A stretch of DNA of 64,000 nt. Origin: Ochotona curzoniae. Its lineage: Eukaryota > Chordata > Mammalia > Lagomorpha > Ochotonidae. Under the pieces are notes generated by a model, which searched no databases, was not told the DNA's origin, and worked only from the letters and a program-made list of their open reading frames with translations. The position numbers and the translations under genes were made by a program. Positions within the stretch are counted from its first letter, which is position 1. Each line of letters begins with the position of its first letter. The stretch is from assembly GCF_017591425.1 (NCBI RefSeq), contig NW_024465885.1:33488501-33552500 (forward strand), given 5' to 3'. Positions 35,770 to 48,894 of this stretch are shown one piece after another.

Positions 35770-35783
35770 CAGCTCAACATTTT

Positions 35784-36649
35784 GTTCATGAGGATCTTAC
35801 AACTAATCTGTTGGAGATACTGAGTGATGGTTGCATTCCATTTGGTGTAACTTCCTGATATTTCCTTTAATTTAGGTAAAGTTGGATAGGAACTATTCTG
35901 CAAATGTGTTTCAAGTTAATTACTATAGATAGAGCAAAGTAAAATTAGTTCAAGCTTTTCTTTATCTCATCTAAGAAAAAATATGTGAAAATACCTTCAT
36001 CTGGGAACACTTTTTGCCTAAGCACCAACGAAAATTCCTTTGGCATACCCAGACCTCATAATTAAGATTTTAGAATCCAGGATTTTATTTCTATTCCCAA
36101 AAACCTATTGTATTCACAGAACACAGGTTTCCTGTACTCGGATATTAAGAAAGCCATTGCTTGGTTTTCTGAGAATGTGAAAAAAGGGTATCATGATGAT
36201 GAGAAACCACTGTTTCCAGGAATATCCCCATATTCTCCCTGCTGAAAGTGTTTTATTTTAGAAAAAAAAGTGCTTGAAGATTGCTTCCACACCACTTTCA
36301 GTCTTTCTGACTCCCTATTGTATTGATTTCTTAGAATAACATTCCCACATGCTTTTAAAACTGTGGGCAATAGTACAAAAACCTCATAACCATGCATTAG
36401 AATGGAACCTATCTTGCTTTCCTGTTAGTAGACATGGATCTCCAGATTAGATGTTAGAGTAAATAAATGTTATTTCTAGCTTTCTACTCTAGAGTCTACT
36501 ACATTAATATGTAATTAACATGTGTTCTATAGTTTTCTCAACCTAATTTCATTATTAATAGATGGATAGTGTAAATATCTTCTTGAATTTGGTGTTAGTC
36601 CTATCTACCTATACATCCCTTTGCAAACCTGTAAACTGAGTCTAAGAAG
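35784..36649. other. Unannotated sequence
   Basis: AT-rich, no repeat recognised. Small open frame 36191-36397 has no known product. Confidence 0.4.
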
Positions 36650-37835
36650 GTAATTTTGAAGCCAGCACTTGTTTTGTGTTTATTGACTTTTATTGGGTTT
36701 TCCTTCCTGTTACTATCATTTTTTTACCATGAATTATCAATTATGAGAATAACTTTCATATTTATCTTGTGGGCAAATTGAGTATTAGGTGTTTGACTTC
36801 TGCTTCACACTTAGATTTCTTTATTTCTCTTTGTTACTTTATAAACTCCCTGAACCTGTTCTTCCAACCTTGTACTTCCATTCAGGAAGCAACATGGATA
36901 AATTTTGCAAATTAGACCGAAACTAGATTCATCCAAATAAATCTACTAAGATGAATCCATTTATGTGAGGTGTTATTAACTAAGCAAAATAAATTTAAAG
37001 TGTTAGAGGTTAGAAACTATTTTATCTGTAGTGTGTTTGGACTGCTTTTTAAATTCAATATGAATATTAGAGAATTTTTCCTAGTTCTATAAAACATGTT
37101 GTTTGTAACTCGATTGAGGCATTGCAAAATCTATGCAATGCTCTAGATAGCGCAGAAATGTTAATATTGACCTTACAATCCAAAAGCAATTGGAATTTTT
37201 TCCTTCACCAATGTATTATAATTTTCATTGTGGGACTCTTTAATTTTTTGGTTAAATTTGTTCCTAAATATGTGATTTTTTTATGCTACTGTGAATGAGA
37301 TTTCTTTCACAGGTCTCCTTAATTAAGCTCACCATTAGTACATTAAAAAATCTACCAATTTTTAGGGTGATTTTGAAACCTGTGATTTTCCTAAATTTGT
37401 GTACCAGTTCAAATAATTTTTTAAGAAATTGTTAAGATTTTCTCAAGTACAATATGATATCATCTGTAACATTTATTTTTTCCATCTTTCCTATTTTGAT
37501 ACCTTTTGTTCCCCCACTTCTAACATTTCTTGCTAATACTTCCAATTTAGTAAGAATGGTGAAAGTGAATATTCTTGTATAGTTTCAGATCTGAGAGGAA
37601 TGGTTTCATCTTTTCCATGTTAATTATCATATTAACTGTTAAATTGTCATATACATCTTTCATTATTATAGGCATACCCATTTATACTTAATTTGTGATG
37701 AATTCTATCACAAAGTGATATTGAATATTATGAAATGTTTCTCCACATGTATTGAGATGACCATATGGTTTTTCTTTTTCATTCTATTGAGCCAATTTAC
37801 CATTTCTGTTAATTTTTTACTTCCATTTGAAAGGA
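36650..37835 (-). mobile_element. Old L1 ORF2 fragment, reverse-transcriptase region and downstream
   Basis: The plus strand carries the complement of well-known L1 ORF2 sequence: agatgaccatatggttttt near 37757, gtttcagatctgagagg near 37584, gttaaatttgttcctaa near 37252 and ccttcaccaatgtattata near 37203. On the minus strand this translates in part to KKKNHMVISIHVEKHF. Frames are broken. No ends with A tail were seen. Confidence 0.8.
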
Positions 37836-38699
37836 TTTCATAATGGATGAATAGGGAATAGAGCATTGGAAGCAAATGGAGAAGAGGAAGAGGAAGAACA
37901 TCCTCAGGGGAACATTTGAGAGAAACCTGCAGAAGAAACACTACGGATTGTTGAAAGACATAGAGATTCTGAAACACAACCGTTATTTGGTGGTCAGCCG
38001 AAACATCAATAGAAATTCCTAAAACTTGGGGCAAAACTTCACCTTGCAGAGATAGCTGGGGGCGAGCTGCTGCAGCCGGGGATACTGGTGGCGTTTTCTG
38101 GTGCTCAATCTAGCAGACAAAACAAAATTTGGGCTTGAACTATTGCTAGAGTCTGGGATGGAATGGGATGTTCCCAGATCTTACTGGGGAAGGATCACAT
38201 TTCTTACCCCATACTCTGACCCAGCTACGGACACATGAAGGATTCAGCACCATTTTGAAGTCAATGGATGGCACAGTTTTTTGTTTTGTTTTGTTTTGTT
38301 TTGGAATGCCAACCACAAAACCCAGCACTGCAAACATAATTTCCTGATGCAATCCTGCAGGCTACAGTGACCTTGGGCTCAAAATGAAGACAGTGTATAT
38401 AGAGTTTGCAAATAGTGATGGGTGAAGAGCACTCCTCTTTCCACCCTCCAACCACAGGGAGGGCTGGACCAGCTGAGATGTAATACCACCTTAAGGTCAG
38501 TGAACACAGACAATGAGTGGTTGAAGTACTCACCAGCTCATGTGGCCCAGTAGACAACTTTTAATAAGGAAAATTGGTTGACCCCACCAGCTTTCAGCCT
38601 TTGCTGTTAGCTTGACAGGGTGCCACACATCCATTGGGACAATGTTTCACACATAAACTCCATTAGAACAAGAATCAGAGACTTCAACACCCAAATTTT
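37836..38699 (+). mobile_element. Probable upstream part of the plus-strand L1
   Basis: Contains a purine-rich start (aggaagaggaagaacatcc) and GC-richer text (gcgagctgctgcagccgg) of the kind seen in old L1 5' regions. It abuts clear L1 sequence at 38700. The link is positional, so confidence is low. Confidence 0.35.
38277..38303. repeat. (TTTTG)n pentanucleotide repeat
   Basis: Five units of ttttg/gtttt in a row. Confidence 0.9.
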
Positions 38700-39133
38700 A
38701 TCCATAAACAGACTGGCTACACAGAAAATAAATCAGGAAGCAGCAGGCCTAATCTGAATTATGAATCAAATGAACCTAATCAACAGCTATAAAACATTTC
38801 ATCCAAGAAAATGCAGAATATGCCTTCTTTTCAACATTGTGTGGTTTCATTGTAAGGTAGACGCAATGTAAGGCCACAATGCAAGCTTCAGCAAATAAAA
38901 AAAAAAGAAAAAACTAAAATCACCCTATGTATCATAATTTTACAAAGCAGAATTTGGAGTGTAAATGTAGTCAAAAGAGGAACATATTAGATAGACAATA
39001 ATATTTTTTCTGATTATCAATATTTGATTCAAAGCATCCCGAAACATTGGAGATCCAGCTTATTCCTGAGACATCAACCATCATAAAAGTTTTTCACTCT
39101 TCAAACTATTCACATTTTGTAGCAGAAAACAGC

Positions 39134-39158
39134 AATAAATAAATAAATAAATAAATAA
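39134..39158. repeat. (AAAT)n tetranucleotide repeat
   Basis: Six aaat units inside the L1. Confidence 0.9.
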
Positions 39159-40320
39159 GTATCCCCACATGCATCACTCCTCTGTTCTTCCTACAATGTG
39201 TTCACACTCAGGGACATTTTATGACCACAATGCAATGAAGCTTGAAATCAATGGCTCAAGAAATTCTGGAAAGTATGAAAACAGAATAAAGCTGTGCCGA
39301 GTGAATAGATAATCATAGAGAAACCAAAGGGAAACAGAAACATTCCTGAAAATTAAGTACTACAACAGAATAACATATCAAAAGTTCAGGAACATACCAA
39401 AAGCATTATACACTGGGAAACTGATGATAATCAATGCCTAGATCAGTATCAAAGGACTAAAAAAAGCAGCAACAAGTCAAACCCAAAGTTAGCAGGAAGA
39501 ATTAAAATTAGATAACTAAGCAAAACTGAACCTGAAAACGATACATAAGAGGTACACAGCTCTTTGGAGGGAAAAAATAGACAACATTTATACACCATTG
39601 TTCCAACTAAGATATAAAAGAGGGAAAAGACCCAGATAAAGAAAAGTATAACCACAGACAGCAAAGATGTGCAAAGTATCATCAGAAATTAGTACAAGCA
39701 GCTAAAAGCAAACAGGAAACTCAAGACTATGAAGAGAGTTCTGGAATATATACTCAACCTAAATTGAGTAGGAAATAGAAAATCTACATAGTCCAATAAC
39801 CATGATTGAGACTAAAGAAGTAATGAAGACCTCCCCCGAAAAAATGACCACCTAACTCCAGATGGTTTTTCTGCTGAACTCTATCAAAGATTTCAAGAAG
39901 AGATAATTGTAAATATCAAGCTATTTAGAACTAATTTAGCAGGAGGAAATTCTCACAAACTACTTCTTTGAGAACAATATCACCTTAGTTCCATAACAAG
40001 AAATGGATACAGCAGAGAATGAGAAGTACAAGCTAATATCCCTGATAAATTTAGATGTAAAAGTCCTCAAGCAAATACAAGCTAAACAAATCCAACAGTG
40101 CTTCAGTAAGATCAATCACCCAGAAAAGTGATACTTGGCCCTGGTATGTAGGGATATTTCAACCTAAACAAAATAACAAACATGATACAGAACATTAACA
40201 AGCTGAAGAATAAAAGTGCATACTTCCATCAATATATTCAGATAAATCATTTGATAAAATAAATATAGCTTTATTGCATTGTAAAATTTTCAACAAATTG
40301 AATACAGACACGTCATTTCT

Positions 40321-40661
40321 TTTTTTCTTTTTGGAAAATTTATTTATTTTTACTGCAAAGTCAGATCTACAGAGAGGAGGAGAAAAACAGGAAGATCTTT
40401 TGTCCGCTGATTCACTCCCCGAGTGATCACAATAGCAGGAGCTGTGACAATCTGAAGCCAGGAGCCTGGAGCCTCCTCCAGGTCTCCCACGTGCGTGCAG
40501 GGTCCCAAAGCTTTGGGCCATGCTCAACTGCTTTCCCAGGCCACAAGCAAGGAGCTGGATGGGAAGCGGGACTACTGGGATTAGAACCGGCGCCCATATG
40601 GAACCAGGCATGTTCAAGTTGAGTACTTATGCTGCTAGACCACAGTGCTGGACCCAAAAGA
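40321..40661 (-). mobile_element. C-type SINE inserted in the L1
   Basis: Minus-strand copy with the tail complement (ttatttatttttactgc), ctgattcactccccgag, ctttgggccatgctc, ggagctggatgggaag and the complement of the B box at gggattagaaccgg. The 8-base string tcatttct at 40313-40320 recurs at 40662-40669, a probable target-site duplication. The 140-codon and 93-codon open frames are SINE sequence. Confidence 0.93.
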
Positions 40662-40732
40662 TCATTTCTAAATTTTATCAAGATTTTATACATATAAAGG
40701 CTATACACATTTTATATAGGCTAGATATATTA

Positions 40733-40810
40733 CATGTAGGCTATACATACATATCATATATATCACATATTTCTTACATATCATACATATACACACATAC
40801 ATATATGTGA
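40733..40810. repeat. (CATA)/(TA)-rich microsatellite
   Basis: Irregular runs of catacata, tcatatata and acacacatacatat. Confidence 0.85.
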
Positions 40811-42130
40811 TTCAACATGATCCCAATTAAATTAACTGCAACATTCTTCTCAGATCTAAAAAAAAGTTAAAACTTCATATGGAAACATAAAAGACAGCAA
40901 ATAAATAATCACAACATGCATAACAATCTAGGTTTCAATATATGTACTATAGGGCAATTGTAATCAAAACAGACATGAAGATCAGTAGGCCACAATAAAA
41001 ATTCTAGAAATGAATCCACATATCTACATGCAATTAATTTGTGACAGAAAAACTGAAATAAGTCCACAAACGAAGGACAGTTTCTTCATCAAATGGTGCT
41101 AGGCAATTTGGATCTACACATACAGAATAATGAAACTACATCGACCTTTAACAAAAGCAAATCTAAATGGATCAAAGACACATCTATGGCATGGCATTAT
41201 AAAATTACTAAAAGAAATTATCAGGGCACTTTGTAAGACATAGGTAAAGATATCAGAAGCAAAAATAATCAAAGCAGGCTAAATAGATAGTTTTATATAA
41301 AACTAAGAAACCTGTGCCCTGCAAAGAAAGCCATCGACAAAATGAAGGGGCAAGTAACAGAATAGCAGAACATAATTGCCAACTGTACAACTGGTGAAAG
41401 ATTAGTATCCAGGATATATAAATATCTCAAGAAAACCAACAAGAAAATATGAATCCAGTTAAAATATTGACAGGGGAATCGAATAGGTGTCTCTCAAAGG
41501 ATTAAATTCAAATGCTCAAACACACATAACAACATGATCAGGTCCAATATCAAGGAAAAGCAACTTAAAATTTCCATGAGGTTTCACCTCACCCAAGTTA
41601 GAATGGCTTTCATTTGAAAATGAATGAACAATAAATTCAGATCAGTTTGTGGAGGGTAGGGGTCTATTCTTATCTATTGATGGTGGAAATGTAAGCCAGT
41701 GGAACCATTATACAGGTTGGCATGCAGATTCTTCAGATGTCTGAAAATAGGTTTACCATATAAATCATCCATCTCACTCCAGGGGATTAATTTTAAAGAA
41801 ATAAATAAATGAAATCAGCATGTGAGAATTATCTATATCCCCAAACTTATAGCAGCTCAATTCACAATAACCAATAACAAGAATGAGTGCATATGCCCAT
41901 AACAGATGACTGGCAAAAGAAAATGTGGCATAAATACACTGTGGAATATGAGGAATAAAAAACGAAATTGCAACTTTGGGAATTGGATGTATGCAATTGT
42001 AAAACATTATTCTTAGTGAAATAAGTTAGTCTCACAGAGGCAAATAAACATTTTCCCTAATTTGTGATAACTAAAATGCCAACAAAAATAAATATAACCT
42101 ATAGATCTGAGATTGACGTGCTAAGCTTGG

Positions 42131-43310
42131 ATTATTGTGATGTTGTTTGTACTCCTGAGAAATAGTAGCTGTTTTGATTTTCTGTTTGCTCATTTTTTTT
42201 CTGTTCTTTATTATTTTCTTATCATCAAGTGTTTGTATCATTCTTAATGGAGTGTTAAGCATGTGGAAAAAATAAACAAGAAATTTTAAAAATATTGTGA
42301 TGTGTTGGTTTGAACTAGGCTTCAATACTCATTGACATTTGTGAGAACTGAATGGAATGTGAGACAGACTGCACCAGTCTGCTTGTACATACAGACAAGC
42401 ATGAGAAACAGGGCAGGGATTGGGACTGCTGGGGGTAATTGCAGGTCCCTCCAACTAGGCTGCAACACCCACTAGGGTCCATGAAGGCCGAATGTGCGGT
42501 GGGCAGGATGGGGCTGGGCTACAACATCCGTTGGTTTGTGTAAAAGACAGGACTGGAGAAAACTGAACCATCAATTGCAACTAATAATGTGCAGTAGGTT
42601 GATTTGAACAACGGACAGTGCCTCACCCTGTATTGGCAGACACACAAGAATCAGGTCAAGGATCACCTCAGATGAAGTTTCTTTGGAGATTTACCCCCAA
42701 CTGAATTGCTGAACTCAGAACCGCAACCATGGAAAGACTTACTGGTTCAATAGTCTGACCATGGAGTGCATGTACCAGAGCTGGACATCCTCAATGTCTT
42801 AGACACAAAAGTGGATAGCATAGCGGGTCCACATGGATATATCGCACTACATTGGAATCTGTAGAGGACATCTGGTACCACGCCAGAGGACGGAGGACAG
42901 AACAGACTGATAAGCTACCCCAGCCAAGTGCTAGCAGTGAAAAACTGGGCAAACAGAGACTTTAAGGTGGATGGACTATGTCAACTAGTGGATTGTGCAA
43001 AGATTTCATTGTGCTTGGAATGGCGAGATCAGCAGTAATTTGGGACTGTTGAACAATTGAAACCTCATGAGCAGTACCTTCAGAGCGTGCCCCACATCGG
43101 GAATCCTGGGATGGTGCCTGGTGGCTGCCCTCCATCCCACGGTGCAGAAGCATTTGGGAGGCTGGGTGTGGCTTCTCTCCTTTTTCCCTCCTTCCCCCAG
43201 CTACAGGAACGAAAAAAAGAAAATGTGAAAATGGTGTCTCACCCACCTTCCTGTAACCTTCGACCCTAATCACCATAATCAACTATGTAAACATCAAAAA
43301 TAAAGATAAT
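42131..43310 (+). mobile_element. GC-rich tail module following L1 ORF2
   Basis: Starts with an AT-rich spacer, becomes GC-rich from about 42360 (ggctgcaacacccactag, gctacaacatccgttgg), and ends with the same 330-bp terminal sequence as the 8-10.7 kb minus-strand element. Shared points are atggactatg, gag(c/a)...tgccccacatc and acccac. The final bases aaaataaagataattaat give an AATAAA. Its position right after ORF2 suggests it is this L1 lineage's 3'UTR. Confidence 0.65.
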
Positions 43311-43689
43311 TAATATTTTTAATAGAAAATAAGAGAATTCTAACTAGAAAAAAAATTAAAAAGAACAGAGCATGTCAGATTAAAATCATGAAGAAGCCAA
43401 AAGAAATAAACAAAACACTTTTATGAGAGCAAGCTTTTCATCTCAAAGAGTATGGTGCATTTGTCACTTGCTGTGAGCAGTTAGTTCTGCTTTTTTGGTA
43501 GACAACTGCTCTCAAAGCAAGAGGGTGGGAAACAAGAGTGTTTTATCCTGAGGAAAATGAGTAGCTACTGCAGTGTGTCAGTTTCCTCAACTGATGTCTT
43601 AAACAACAGGCAAAAAATGCTCTTCTTATGTGGTATTACTTATGACCTCTCTCTCTCCTTTCTCTAATCAGCCACAGTTAAAAAAAAAA
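43311..43689. other. Unannotated sequence
   Basis: A-rich then mixed, nothing recognised. Confidence 0.4.
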
Positions 43690-43992
43690 ATAGTCATTTA
43701 CTTAAAAGACAGTAAAAGAAAAATGGGAGACAGAGAGAATAACTTCCATGTACTGGCTCATTCCTCAACTGGCTGCAATGACTGAGGTTAGACAATGTTG
43801 AGTTCCGGAGTTGAGGGGCTTCCTCTAAGTCTTCCACATGGAAAAAGGGCCCAGGGATCTGAACCATCTTCTGTTGGTTTCTCAGACACCTTAATAGGGA
43901 GCTGGATCAGAAGAGCAGCTGGAACTCGAACCCTTATGGTGTGTAGAGTAGCACTGTGGGTGATCACTCAGTACTCGGCAGCACAGAACAGG
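43690..43992 (-). mobile_element. Old C-type SINE
   Basis: Plus-strand order: tagtcatttacttaaaag, ggctcattcctcaactggc, gtcttccacatgg, gggagctggatcag, ggtgatcactcagtactcgg. Diverged but complete. Confidence 0.75.
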
Positions 43993-44944
43993 CCCCCTGT
44001 TGAACTTTTTAATCTATATTGATCCATTACATTACCATTTGTATTATGAGCTAGTTCATTTAAAACTAGTATATTCTTATAAAAACATCACACACAAACT
44101 CCAAAATATCTACCAGAAACATTTTAATTAAATTGCTAAAATTATAAAACAAATAAAAGCATTATCATAATTTTATTAAAATAATTTGTTCTGGAGCATT
44201 GTGGGAAGGATTTTGTCTTGCAAGTATTAGATGTTAATGGTATCAAATTATAGGGCAGAGCAGTCACCACGACACAACAGCAAAGTACAGTGTGGTTGTT
44301 TGCTGTCCAGCAAAGGGCCTTCATGGCTGCCTCCTTGCAGAAGTGTCTAACCCCGCAGACTTTCATTGAAAAGATTTCATTGAACTGACATTTTCATTTA
44401 TGATAGGCATTACCAATATAAAATCAAGAAACTAGTACTATAATCACTAAAACATTGCTTTATTTTATAAGCATGTATATTTTGTGGTCAATGAATATTT
44501 CTCTTTGTTATGTTTTTCAATTTTATACACCTGTCTATACACGTTTTCCTTCCATGTATAGTAACAGATGCACTACTTAACTATTATTGATTTCAATATT
44601 AATATTTGTATAGCTGGCATAAAATATTATCTCGTTTTTCTGTATGAGGGAAACACTGACTCCATTTTAATAATTGAGCTACACTGTATATTGCTGCAAA
44701 CACTTACGGTATTGCTAAGGTGGTTTAGTGATTTAGCAATATTCTTTGTGGTCTTTCCTGGAGAGAAACTAAACATATTGAAGCTGTTTTTCTATTGGTA
44801 AGCTATTAGCCTCCCTCTCTGTATCCAATCCACTGCTCAAGAACAATCAAAAAACTGTATCTGTTACAAAAAGAGACTCAGACAGGAGTAGGTCATTGTT
44901 GTACATGTTACTTTTAATCCCTAAAATATATTTTTTAAACAGTT
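43993..44944. other. Unannotated AT-rich sequence
   Basis: No repeat or gene recognised. Open frames of 74-77 codons are not conserved-looking. Confidence 0.45.
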
Positions 44945-45235
44945 GGCATAGATCGGGCATTATGGTGATGCTATCTAAGCTTCCATGGATGCTCACATCC
45001 TATTTCAGAGCTATAATTCGAATTCCACATACTGTTTCTATTTCAATTTCCTGTTAATGCAGCTGAGGAGGCCACAGATTTTAGTCCAAATACCTAGTCC
45101 CTTGCCACCCATGTGGCAGATAATGTTTGGAGTTGTAGCTTCCTGGCTTTGACCTGGTTTCGGTTCAGCTGTTGTAGGCATTTTCGGAGTTAAACTAGCA
45201 CATTCTCCTTTATTTCTTCCTTTCTCTTTCTTTCA
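44945..45235 (+). mobile_element. Old C-type SINE, tail-to-tail with the next
   Basis: Head relic gatcgggcattatggtga, then cagctgaggaggccac, cacccatgtggcagata, ggcttttgacc-like text and acattctcctttatttc. It meets the next SINE at their 3' ends. Confidence 0.65.
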
Positions 45236-45239
45236 CATT

Positions 45240-45540
45240 ACTTTTCAGAACTGCAGCAGGAGAGGAGAGACACAAGGAGGAAAATCTTCCATCTGCTGAT
45301 TTATTCCCTCCAAGTGGCCATAAAGGTAAAAGCTGGGCCAGGCCAAAGCTAGGCATGAAGAACTTTATTCAATTACCCTGCATGAGGAGCAGCATTTGGA
45401 CCAGCTTATGCTGCTTTCCCCAGCTCGTTAGCAGAGTTCAGAATCAGAAGTGAAACAACCAGGACACAAAGCAGCATCCGATTGGGATTCCTATGCCACA
45501 GGTGATGGCTTTATCACCACACCACAACAGCGCCAGCCAC
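45240..45540 (-). mobile_element. Old C-type SINE
   Basis: Plus-strand order: gcaggagaggagagacac, aaatcttccatctgctga, gctttccccagctc, agtgaaacaaccaggacac, and accacaacagcgccagcc, the complement of the head. It forms an inverted pair with the plus-strand SINE just upstream. Confidence 0.8.
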
Positions 45541-46704
45541 ATGGTTTTCAAACACATATCTCATTTAAAACAAACCCAGAAGGAGAATTTCACTCAACCA
45601 TACACACATACCATGCTAAAATATTGAAAATATTTCAGCAAGAAAGTCCTTACATGAGATACAGACATGTTCACATTTTGGCAAATTACCTTTCCATGAG
45701 AATTTTTACTCCTTTGGAAGGAAAACAGAGACTTCAAAGTAAACAAGTGCCAAAGAGATACTCTTGGATGCTATCTACAGGCAGAAACGACATGGCTAAA
45801 TGCCCTGAATGGTAGTTCCAAAGCTGTCTTTTTGAAGCATGATTAATTGAAATTTGTTTGCATAGAATTATACACTGGGGGAATACACAAACACTTTCCA
45901 AAAACCAAGGAACTGAGCCAACATTCAGAATACAGAATTCATTGCATTATATGGATTAATACCTTACCTAAGGAATTCAAAATATTGTAAGAACAACACA
46001 GCTGCCATAGATATTTCCATGTTAAAAATAAGTAAACACATTTTATCATTTCAATTTGGGTACTTTTATATTTATTCTTTCTACTAAAGATAAGCTGCTT
46101 TCAGAAGTTTTGTTTATATCACCTTGAATACTGAAGCATGGAAGATATAAATATTTATACTGAATTTTGCATACACATGCATATATAATTTTAATCATAT
46201 ACACAGACATTTGATGAAACTTCAAAAAGGTATTAAAACTTGGATTAAGAGAGAAGCTTTTTCCAGAACAAAAAAGTTGAAATCTCAATACAATTCATTA
46301 GATGTTAATATACAATGTATATTACAAATCTAGAGAACCTTTAGTGAGAATAAAAATTATTGGTAGAATAGTTCTCTCATCTTATAGTCATTGAATTATG
46401 CCAACTCTTCCTTTTACTTTGAATATCAACATTAATAATTACACATTCATATTAAAACAGTAGATTAATTTCTCTCTGAAGAATGGTTTTCTATCAAAAT
46501 GAACTTTCTGTACATAACTGAGTCAAACCTGTACATGGAATAAGATTTGTATGACATAAGAAGCAAAACAAAATGCAAAATATATTTTTCTTAAATTTTT
46601 AGGATTTTAAGGGTAGTTTATAAAATGGGTAATAATTGAAAGTACTTAAATATTATTCATAGCATTATATGATACATAATGTAAGTTGTATTTTAATATC
46701 TTAG
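45541..46704. other. Unannotated sequence
   Basis: The 121-codon open frame from 45450 starts inside the SINE and runs to 45815. Its product matches nothing I know and I do not treat it as a gene. The rest is AT-rich. Confidence 0.4.
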
Positions 46705-46838
46705 TACTTATTTACTTATTTGAAAGATATACAGTAGCGAGCTGGATTGGAAGTGGAACAACTAGGAGAAAAATACATGTCCATAAAGAATGTTGATAAC
46801 TTGAGCTGCAGCTTAATCAGCTAGACTACATTCCTGTT
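46705..46838 (-). mobile_element. C-type SINE with a large internal deletion
   Basis: Has the tail complement (tttacttatttgaaagata) then jumps straight to gagctggattggaagtgg, the head half, ending cagctagactacattcctg. About 180 bp of the body is missing between the two. Confidence 0.65.
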
Positions 46839-47169
46839 TGTCTGTTTCTTCTTTCTTTTGTAAATTATTCTTACTTAAAATTAGTTTAGTATGTACTGTA
46901 TTCCTGAAAAGAAGCAGATTTTACAAATGAGAAACATAGGGCAGAAAGTGGTAAAATATCTTACTCAAGAATTCAAATCTCATTGGCAGCAAAGCAGAAA
47001 TCTGAACGCTGGAGTCTCAGCTTATTTGCCCTGAAACTTCATACATACCATATATTTGTGTTTCTTCTGTTATGATTGATCAGACTTCTATGTTATGTTG
47101 CTTTTGGTTTGTTACATTAGCTAATAGAGAAGCTTGGTGTGTTTTGATCTTATGCTCCTTCAACATTTG
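46839..47169. other. Unannotated sequence
   Basis: Nothing recognised. Confidence 0.4.
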
Positions 47170-47512
47170 AAGGAATAGGGATGTGCACAGTGGATTTCAG
47201 GTTAAGCCGCGGGCTATGTTGCTGGCATCCCACATGGACACCAGTTTGAACGATGGCTACTCTACTTCTGACTCAACTTCCTGTCAGTGGCCTGAGAAAG
47301 CAGTGAAAGATGGGTCCAGTGCTCAGGCCCCTGCACTCAATTAGAAAAGCCAAAAGACGCTCCTGGCTCCTGGCTCCTGGCTTTTTATCAGCTTTGCTCC
47401 CTCTATCCCTTGAAGCCATTTGAGGCATGAACCAGAAATGGAAGCTCCTCCAGCCTTTCAAGCTTAATTTAAAATGCTGCCTTTCAAATAAAATAAATCT
47501 TTAAAAATCATT
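47170..47512 (+). mobile_element. Old C-type SINE
   Basis: Head ggatgtgcacagtggattt, then gctggcatcccacatgg, cagtggcctgagaaagcag, three ctcctgg repeats at about 47359-47382, and tail aaataaaataaatctttaaa. Confidence 0.85.
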
Positions 47513-48604
47513 GGAGGAATAAATATGGAATGCCAAAAAATATATTTAGCAAAATTAAGCTCTACTTGAATGACTTGATATTGTAGATGTCAATTTTGTT
47601 TATTTTTTCTTTTACTTTAAGATCCAAATACATTAAGTAAAGTAGAAGTTATAAACATGTTACTCCTGAGATTATAAAAATTTCAGAAGCAATAGTAACC
47701 TATGCAGAAATATTATTTTCATTTATTCTTTCTATGGCTACTGATACGATGAGGAAGATAAAATTTTATGCATAATAATCCTTGAAACAATATGTATAAT
47801 GTTTTAATGATTCCACATCGATTATTAAGAAAATTTATAAATATAAGCTTGATGCTTTTAAATAATATTCAAGCCCCCAAAATATGAACTGCCAAAAAAC
47901 CAGAAAAACATCAAATGAGTCATGATTTTATCTGTCCTCCCAAGAAAGTCATTACAGAAAAGAAATGTAAGCTTGGAAAACTATTAATCTCACACTATCT
48001 GACATTGTACTTGAAGTTTCAATAAATCACAAGTGACTTCTGAGACATGATGGGAGACCCCATTAGATGATATTCAACTTTTAGTTCTTAATGGGGTCTT
48101 TGTTCTTCACTGGGTCTTATAAATGTCATTTCCTTCTTACTCTTCCCTCGGTTATGGCTCTAAATCCTTTGAAAGATACTTTACCAATCATCCTTGTCAT
48201 ACTTAGCACTAAATATCTCTGTACTACCCAAGAAAGAAGAAACCAGATATGTTAGTAGTGTTCACCTACAAACTTATGTCAAGATATATACGTTCAAAGT
48301 GATGAGATTTATTAAAGCCATTGACACATTTTTTGCTTTTGAAAATTAGATACATTGGACTAGAAAGTCATTCTTCAAATTCCTTTGAATCATTCTTTTA
48401 TTGTTCATTCTCTTTCACACTAAAGAAAGCACCATAACATATACAGTTACATTTATCTGTACAACAAAAGAAAGCAACTATTCAATATTGACACTGCTAT
48501 AAGTGAAGGTTATCATTTCTTGAGGCAAGAAAAAAAAATGGACTATGAATATAACATGCTCCTAATTTTAATTTTTTAAAAGATTGGTTAAAAATTGGTA
48601 AGAA
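47513..48604. other. Unannotated AT-rich sequence
   Basis: No gene or repeat recognised in about 1.1 kb. Confidence 0.45.
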
Positions 48605-48835
48605 GCTAGGAAGATGGTGGGTGTGTGCTTACATAGCCAGGAGTTTCTTCTGGGTCTCCCATGTGGATACAGTGTCCCAACAACAGATTTAATCGTCTTC
48701 CACTGCTTTTCCCGGCCCAAAGCATGGAGCTGAACTGGAGCTAGATCAGCCAGGATGTGAACCAGAGCCTATATAGAATGTTGATGCTTGAAGGTAGAGG
48801 AGTCACCTAATGAACAATGGTGTCGGCTTCATGAC
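48605..48835 (-). mobile_element. Old C-type SINE, 3' end missing
   Basis: Contains gccaggagtttcttctgg, gtctcccatgtggataca, cactgcttttcccggcc and the head-side text caggatgtgaaccagagcc. The tail half is reduced or absent. Confidence 0.7.
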
Positions 48836-48894
48836 TAATTTTAAAAATACTTTAAATGTTGCTTATTTAAACTTTTGATTATTCAGCATTTTTT

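Larger units (their letters stand above)
38700..42130 (+). mobile_element. Old L1: ORF2 with a gap and 3' end
   Basis: Plus-strand L1 in order: a segment with gaacctaatcaacagct (38773), then gaccacaatgcaatgaag (39224), then agatggtttttctgctg (39860, the start of the reverse-transcriptase region), and IPIKLTATFF-type coding near 40822. The C-terminal part follows at 41060-42010, including tcactccaggggattaat. ORF2 sequence between about 40310 and 40810 is missing. A SINE (40321-40661) and a microsatellite occupy that place. The frame is dead. Confidence 0.8.

Noticed and set aside
36650..42130. Opposed L1 ORF2 pieces as a single L1 with an inverted segment
   Set aside because: The minus piece covers roughly the ORF2 part missing from the plus copy, but both ends overlap the plus copy by some 30 codons, so they are more simply two separate insertions.
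45450..45815. 121-codon open frame
   Set aside because: Begins in a SINE head and runs into unique sequence. No domain, no splice context, no recognisable product.
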